From Hericium rajendrae (Eukaryota > Basidiomycota > Agaricomycetes > Russulales > Hericiaceae), in the NCBI GenBank assembly GCA_033439255.1, contig CM065880.1, forward strand, positions 2,666,001-2,730,000: a stretch of 64,000 nt of DNA, in the 5' to 3' direction. The notes beneath the pieces are model-generated. The model was given only the letters and a program-made list of their open reading frames with translations, had not been told where the DNA came from and made no database searches. Position 1 is the first letter of the stretch. Each line of letters begins with the position of its first letter. Shown here piece after piece: positions 58,888 to 64,000 of the stretch. The position numbers were made by a program, and so were the translations under genes.

Positions 58888-59292
58888 ATGTCGAGCAGCG
58901 CAGACAGCACCGTCCTTGGCGTCGTCCTCCTCATCCGCCATGGCGACCGCCAGGGCTTCTACCAGGACCCGCACACCTATGCCGCATCCGCAACGGCCAT
59001 CACGCCTCTCGGGAACGTGAGTGCTCCATCGTCATCATGCTATTCTTCAGTCTCCTTATCGCCGATATCAGCAACAAGAAATCGCGCTCGGCGCCTTGCT
59101 GCGGCAGCTGTACTTCAATGCCTCATCGTCGTCGCATATTCGGAGCATGGCACGGGCCTATTCAACGCGACACAAGTCAAAATTCGCGCGGATGCGGGAG
59201 ACGAAGGCGGTGTGATCTATGACTCGGCTGTGTCGCTGACGCAGGGCCTCTGGCCTGCGACCGACTCGTACAATACGACGCTCGCGAACTGA
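58888..59292 (+). pseudogene. histidine acid phosphatase fragment
   Basis: Starts MSSSADSTVLGVVLLIRHGD with the RHGxR catalytic motif of the branch-2 histidine phosphatases (phytase/acid phosphatase group). After an intron (donor near 59018) the frame continues as IALGALLRQLYFNAS. A frame change near 59150 is needed before VKIRADAGDEGGVIYDSAVS and LTQGLWPATDSYNTTLAN, and a TGA follows at 59290. Only about the first 140 residues of a ~500-600-aa enzyme remain; the catalytic C-terminal HD motif is absent. A dead remnant between Bor1 and SDR D. Confidence 0.75.
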
Positions 59293-59423
59293 AATATGCT
59301 TATGACTATTGTTGTACATTGACGGCATGTATTCAGCTGTATACAATGTCAGCCACGCCCGACATATGGCATTTTGGTTACCCTGCGAAACAAGCAAGAC
59401 GTCAGCAAGATCAAGACAACATC

Positions 59424-60560
59424 TCAATGCGCAGCAGCTACGCACATCACATTCATCCACAATACGGTGACGCTATTCGGCAGGGCCGCAACCGCCGCGA
59501 TCTGCGACGCGACGTGTTCGACCTCGAATGTCGCCTCGCGCGCAGTCTGCCCGTTCGGCTGCACGTGCAAGACGTCCGTGCCATAATCCTGGTCTGCGCC
59601 GCCCACGGAGCCTCCGGTGGACAAGGCGGTGTGGACATTACCTGCGCATAATCATGAAGCACGACATATAGGCTTGAGGGCCCAAAGAGGGCGCACCAAT
59701 GTCCACTTGTGTACAGGTGATGCCGTGCTCCCGACCATCGAGGGAGATACTCTTTGTCAGGCCAGCGATGGCGTGCTTAGACGTAGTATACGCTACCGAG
59801 TGCGGGCGTGGCGTATGCGCCGATAAAGAGCCATTGTTGATGATGCGGCCTACACAATTAGCGAGTAGAATATGCTTGCCAGCATAGACAGGGCGATCTT
59901 ACCTCCCTTAGGCTCTTGCTCTTTGAATATACGGATCGCCTCGCGTGCGCAGAGGAAGGGCCCCAAGAGGTTGACGTTCAAGACCTTCGTAAAGGTTTCT
60001 AGGGATAAATCCTCAGTTGACGTGGGCGGTGCCGAAGCGCCTGCATTCTACATGTTCCAAACCTACATGAACATGCTTCGCGGAACACACAGAATAAACA
60101 TACGTTAAAAAGCATATTCAGCCTGCCTGCAACCGCAGCATCAGACCGCACCTGCCATATGAAGACATCGACTGACCGAAGCGCGTCTTCGTCTGCGCGA
60201 ACAGCTCCTTCACGAAGCTTTCATCCGTGATGTCGCCCGTGATGGCGATAAGAGCATCACTACTCGTGTTCGTATTGACGGATGCGGCTTTGGCCGCATC
60301 GATGCACAGCTGGACGGTGTCCTGTAGCTCCTTCTCGCGACGAGCTGTTAGCACAAGGTGCCAGCCTTCCCGAGCCAGCGCGATTGCGGTTGCGCGTCCT
60401 ATGCCTGCGAATAGATGAAAGATCGAGTTATTTGGTCGTATAGGAAGAAACAAATTCACAGATAACCAGCCAAATCCTCCAGATATGATGGTAAGATGTA
60501 CAGAAAGAGTAGATTCTCACCTGAAGACGCGCCAGTGACAAGACCGTACTTAGTAGGCAT
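59424..60560 (-). CDS. short-chain dehydrogenase/reductase (SDR D, distinct subfamily)
   Basis: Six exons (60521-60560, 60177-60404, 60104-60126, 59903-60047, 59697-59849, 59424-59641) give 268 aa. Cofactor motif [17 protein letters not shown], then NNAG split over exons 3-4 (MLFN/NAGA), catalytic Ser in INNGSLSAH and the YTTSKHA Tyr-Lys pair. It is not close to the A/B/C set: motifs and intron positions differ. The C-terminus ([20 protein letters not shown]) is typical of 3-oxoacyl-ACP-reductase-like SDRs. Exon 3 is only 23 nt. Substrate unknown. It converges with the phosphatase remnant. Confidence 0.9.
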
Positions 60561-60940
60561 CTCGTAGGGTCGTTATTGTCAGGCAAAGGCCAGAAAGTAA
60601 GAAGGTCTTGGGGAACTAAAGGCCCTCACCCGTGCATGGAGAGGACGGCGGCCTTAGGCTTAAGTGCAGCAGACGGGCGCTTGAATGGCCGGACCGCGGT
60701 CCCGCTGTCGGCCCGCACTGAACCTGACCTCTGCTCTCAATCTACCACACTTTCGGGCGGATTGCATAGCACAGCTAAGTGTATAGTATCAGATCGACTG
60801 TAGGCCTGAATCCTGATAACTGTAAGAATGATATATAAAGCAGTGGAGATTTAATTAGCCTTCCAGAATTGGTTCTTTTTGAGAAAGTATAATACAATGT
60901 CCCCCAACAGTAGCCGCATCGCGTGCACCACAGAAGCTCA
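60561..60940. other. intergenic region
   Basis: 380 bp between the start of SDR D and the 3' end of Iwr1. Nothing recognised. Confidence 0.45.
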
Positions 60941-62247
60941 TTAATCTAAATCGGCGTCCATGTCAGCATCCTCGGGCCTCATGGACTCGTCATGATCTGA
61001 ACGTTCATGGAAAATATCTTCGTGCATCCAATTAGCACAAAAAGATCGGCGAAAACAACTGAACCCTTACCGCTGCCCTCGGAATCTGTTTCGTCTGGGT
61101 ATTCATTCTTGTAATACTCCTCCGCTGCAGAACAAATGAATAAGAAATGCCTAGAAAGACACGATGCTTTTGTGCGAGACGTACCGTTTGAATCCTCATC
61201 GGCCTCATCTTCAGGTTCCGACTCCGATTCTGATGCGAATGGATCCGCAAACGATGCAGGGAGGCCCGTCCTGTAGAGATCATGAGAACGAATCAAGAGA
61301 GAATTTCGAGCAACCACGAACAGTGTTCCAATATTCGAGACCTTGTCATACTCGCTCAATGGTCCAGCTCGATGGTAGAACACGTCCCACACATAGTCGA
61401 GGTCTTCTTGTGACGGCGGTGGCGGCGCGGGCACAGCGATGGGCTCAGCGCCTTGCGTGGCTGTTGGAGGGGTCGGCGGTGGCATTACGTCGGAGACTAC
61501 AAATGGCATTAGCTCGTATAGATTGCATTCGAAAGCTGGCACGGCGTACCTTTCAAGTACTCTTGCAATAGGGGCAGGAATTTCGCCATCTCGGCATCCA
61601 TGGCGGGCGGCGGGGCCTCCGCCGTGGGTACTGCGTCATACATCTGGATGTCGGGCTTCTGAGTCTCCATATCCTCCGCAGAGACTACTTTCGGTCTGAC
61701 GCAGAGATCCATGAGACAAATCAAGTGTATGAGAACCGCGTACGTACGGAGCGGTCGGAGCCTCAGCTCTCGACGAAGGTGCTTCATGAGAAACAATTGT
61801 GTACTGTCTATCTGCATTTGGTGGTGGAAACAGAGGGATCTCCGCAGCTGCCGATGGTTGTGGTTCTGTCCTGGGTGGCTGTTCCCGCGCAAGGGTCGAT
61901 AACCGCTCCTGCAGAGGCACTTGATATTGAGTAAAGTCGAAAGCGCGATTCATGGAGACGAACCTGGAGATCTCTGGTGATCCTCTCGTCATCCCAAGCA
62001 CCCGCTTCGACAGTTTCTGCAAATTGAAACAAGTCAAGACCTCCTCGCGATCTTTTCCTCCTCACACGCGACTCGACAACTGTGAAAGCATTAATGCTCA
62101 GTGCTCAGGCAAGCTAGAAACTTGCTTACCTAGCGCATCGAGCGGCTCTTCATTCCTCTTACGTTTCACACGTAGGATAGTATACGGCTGTCTTTGCGAA
62201 GGTGCTTGTGTTTGAGTAATGCTCGACATGGGTGACACGGACGACAT
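60941..62247 (-). CDS. IWR1: Iwr1-family protein (RNA polymerase II nuclear import factor)
   Basis: Eight exons (62130-62247, 61964-62079, 61748-61908, 61550-61695, 61322-61496, 61185-61270, 61071-61124, 60941-60996) give 303 aa. The N-terminus has the family segment YTILRVKRKRNEEPLDAL and VRRKRSRGGLDLFQFAETVE, which in yeast carries the bipartite nuclear localisation signal. The conserved Iwr1 domain follows at DYVWDVFYHRAGPLSEYD, NIGTLTGLPASF, an acidic run and SNAEEYYKNEYPDE. Iwr1 binds RNA polymerase II between its two large subunits and directs it into the nucleus, then is exported. The middle is disordered and Pro-rich. Divergent from the aldo/keto reductase across a 336-bp promoter with a palindrome. 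Confidence 0.9.
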
Positions 62248-62352
62248 GGTTGAGGAAAGGATAAAGTGCTAAGCGAACACGACCTGGGCCTCACCTATTA
62301 TCAGTAAGCGCCCAAAGAGCCCGATGGCCTGTGACGTAGTTGCGAACCGGTT

Positions 62353-62366
62353 GCGAACCGGTTCGC
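62353..62366. promoter_or_regulatory. 14-bp perfect palindrome in a divergent promoter
   Basis: GCGAACCGGTTCGC, preceded directly by a further half-copy (TGCGAACCGGT from 62341). It lies midway between the Iwr1 and aldo/keto reductase starts. CGG...CCG-type symmetry would suit a fungal Zn2Cys6 dimer, but no factor is assigned. Confidence 0.45.
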
Positions 62367-62583
62367 GATCCAGAAGGTCGCCGGACCGGTCTTCGTCGGC
62401 GCCTAACTCGTCCATCTCCTTCCCAGATCGCAACAACTTGTTGACAAAGAGCAACAACTGTTGTCTGTGCAGTACGTTCCTTATCTCTGCAACAAGCATA
62501 CGACTGAATATGGAGGCATAGTGACTTGATTTCAGTGAAGCCGCGATTGGCATGCGCACGCGTATCGAACTCTTACTCTTACC

Positions 62584-63860
62584 ATGTCGACGTCGGCGTT
62601 GAGCCTCACATCGACTGTCCGGCTGTCTTCCGGTGAGTCTTGAAATTCTAAATCTGGAGGAGGAGCTATCTCAGTGATACCAGAAATGACTGTTGATGCG
62701 CTGACGCGTGAATAGGTTATATGATGCCCCTACTGGGCCTAGGCGTATACCAGAACTATCATACAGCACAATCTGTCGTGGATGCTCTTGCCGCGGGATA
62801 CAGGTGTGTATGGTCGGCTGGGGCATCGACATCACTACCATGTTGATTTCGATACAGGCATGTAGACACAGCCCAGGCATATCGCAGCGAAGCCCATGTG
62901 GGTGAGGCCGTCAGAAATAGCGGCGTGCCCAGAGAGCAGGTATTCGTTAGTGAGTTTCACCCGGATCATTGACGCCTCGGATCCCAAGGGCCGCCTGCTG
63001 AGACAAGCGTACTTACAGCGACAAAATGCATCAACAAAACTCATGGCTATGAGAGCACTCTAAAAGGCGTAGAAGCTTCGCTGCAGAAATTCGGCTTTGG
63101 CACGTCTCACTTCACCATCAGTGCTAACAGCGGCTGAATCTGACCTGCAGACTACATCGATTTGTTCTTGATACACGATCCAATGTCCGGCTCAGAACGG
63201 AGACTGGCAACCTATCGCGCGCTGCTCGAGGCTCGCAAGCAGGGAAAAGTCCGGAGCGTGGGTGTGTCCAACTAGTACATCACTTGTATTTCTCACAACC
63301 TCGGCCTCTGAAACCGATGCTTCTGTCATTGCAGTGGAATTCACCATCTTGAAGAAATTGAGAATGCTGCATTGGAGCTTCCATCCGTTAACCAGATTGA
63401 ACTCCACCCGTTCTGCCAGCAAAAGCCCGTCGTCGCGTGGTGTCGAGCACGGAACATCGTCGTTCAGGCGTATTGTCCTCTGATCCGCGGCCGCATGGAT
63501 CACCCCACGATTGTTGCCTTGGCCAAGAAGGTGAGTCGCTGGGCTTTTCGACTTTTCATTGATCAATGTGTAGCTTGGATGTTCGTTAGCATAACCGGGA
63601 TCCTGCGCAGATCCTTCTTCGGTGGTCCTTGCAACATGGGTGCGTGACCTCCTGGGCCTTCCTTTCTGGACACATAGAGCTGAGATCATTCCGATCATGA
63701 CAGGTACAGCCCTCTGCCTAAATCAGAGCACAAGGAACGGATCATCTCAAATGCAAATCTGTATGACTTCGAGCTCGACGAAGACGACATGGCCGCGCTG
63801 AATGCGCTGGACAAAGGAGATGAAGGAGCCATTCAATGGAATCCGATACACGTCCCATGA
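62584..63860 (+). CDS. aldo/keto reductase
   Basis: Eight exons (62584-62632, 62716-62803, 62858-62949, 63019-63099, 63151-63274, 63335-63530, 63590-63639, 63704-63860) give 278 aa, normal for the family. The start is [20 protein letters not shown]. Catalytic residues are Asp and Tyr in [11 protein letters not shown], Lys in [10 protein letters not shown] and His in LFLIHDP. NADPH-site features include the [10 protein letters not shown] block, NQIELHPF and SPLPKS near the C-terminus. It should reduce aldehydes or ketones with NADPH in the cytosol. The intron after exon 4 uses a GC donor (G|GCACGT). Substrate unknown. Confidence 0.93.
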
Positions 63861-64000
63861 GGAGGTTTCATTCACCAGTTGGTTTCATTTCGAATCGCTG
63901 ATAGTACATGATATACGATGCAAGATACACGATTCCAGCTCAGCGAGCCACAACTTGAACTACAGATTTTCCTTGACATTCAACAAACCGCAAGAACGCA
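63861..64000. other. 3' flank of the aldo/keto reductase
   Basis: 140 bp to the window edge; nothing recognised. Confidence 0.5.

Noticed and set aside
9870-63860. One secondary-metabolite cluster joining P450, nitrilase, SDRs, tyrosinase and aldo/keto reductase
   Set aside because: No backbone synthase, genes are spread over 60 kb, mixed with housekeeping genes and in scattered orientation.

Overview
The window is nuclear DNA of a fungus, most likely an Agaricomycete basidiomycete (mushroom or polypore type). Its genes are dense and cut by many introns of about 45-65 bp. They include a basidiomycete-type P450, an F-box/LRR family, a fungal phytochrome, a secreted tyrosinase-like oxidase and an HMG-box regulator. 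TATA boxes lie about 80-120 bp upstream of several start codons. No rRNA gene, intact tRNA gene or CRISPR array was seen.

Layout. 1-13.3 kb: the 5' part of an unidentified gene (-), a small gene built by tandem exon duplication (2.3-3.1 kb), a cytochrome P450 (-), a 3.9-kb stretch with no recognisable gene, a nitrilase (+), and three small genes of unknown function. 14.3-18.3 kb: a 5'-truncated LINE with 13-bp target duplications, inserted into a local ~305-bp tandem repeat. 18.8-36.3 kb: two F-box paralogues, each split by a different mobile element (a 0.9-kb foldback element with tRNA-like arms, and a 5.1-kb LTR element with near-identical LTRs), together with three short-chain dehydrogenase (SDR) paralogues (one dead) and the urease accessory gene ureG. 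37.1-41.6 kb: tyrosinase-like oxidase (-) and a METTL25/RRNAD1-type methyltransferase (+). 42.4-52.5 kb: one fungal phytochrome gene in three blocks with mixed orientation; an HMG-box gene, an unknown ORF and a Harbinger-like MITE lie between the blocks. 54.4-63.9 kb: an alpha/beta hydrolase and a Bor1-type transporter in a tight divergent pair, an acid-phosphatase fragment, a fourth SDR, the RNA polymerase II import factor Iwr1, and an aldo/keto reductase divergent from it.

The genes do not form one clear pathway. P450, nitrilase, SDRs, tyrosinase and aldo/keto reductase are typical accessory oxidoreductases and hydrolases, while METTL25, Iwr1, UreG and Bor1 are housekeeping. The strongest theme is gene breakage. 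Two F-box genes, the phytochrome, one SDR, the phosphatase and Bor1 are disrupted, and UreG carries an apparent one-base shift. Some single-base lesions may be sequencing errors; the insertions and the inversion are structural and look real. Exon limits come from reading GT/GC...AG signals by eye while keeping frame and family motifs, so individual junctions may be off by a few bases.
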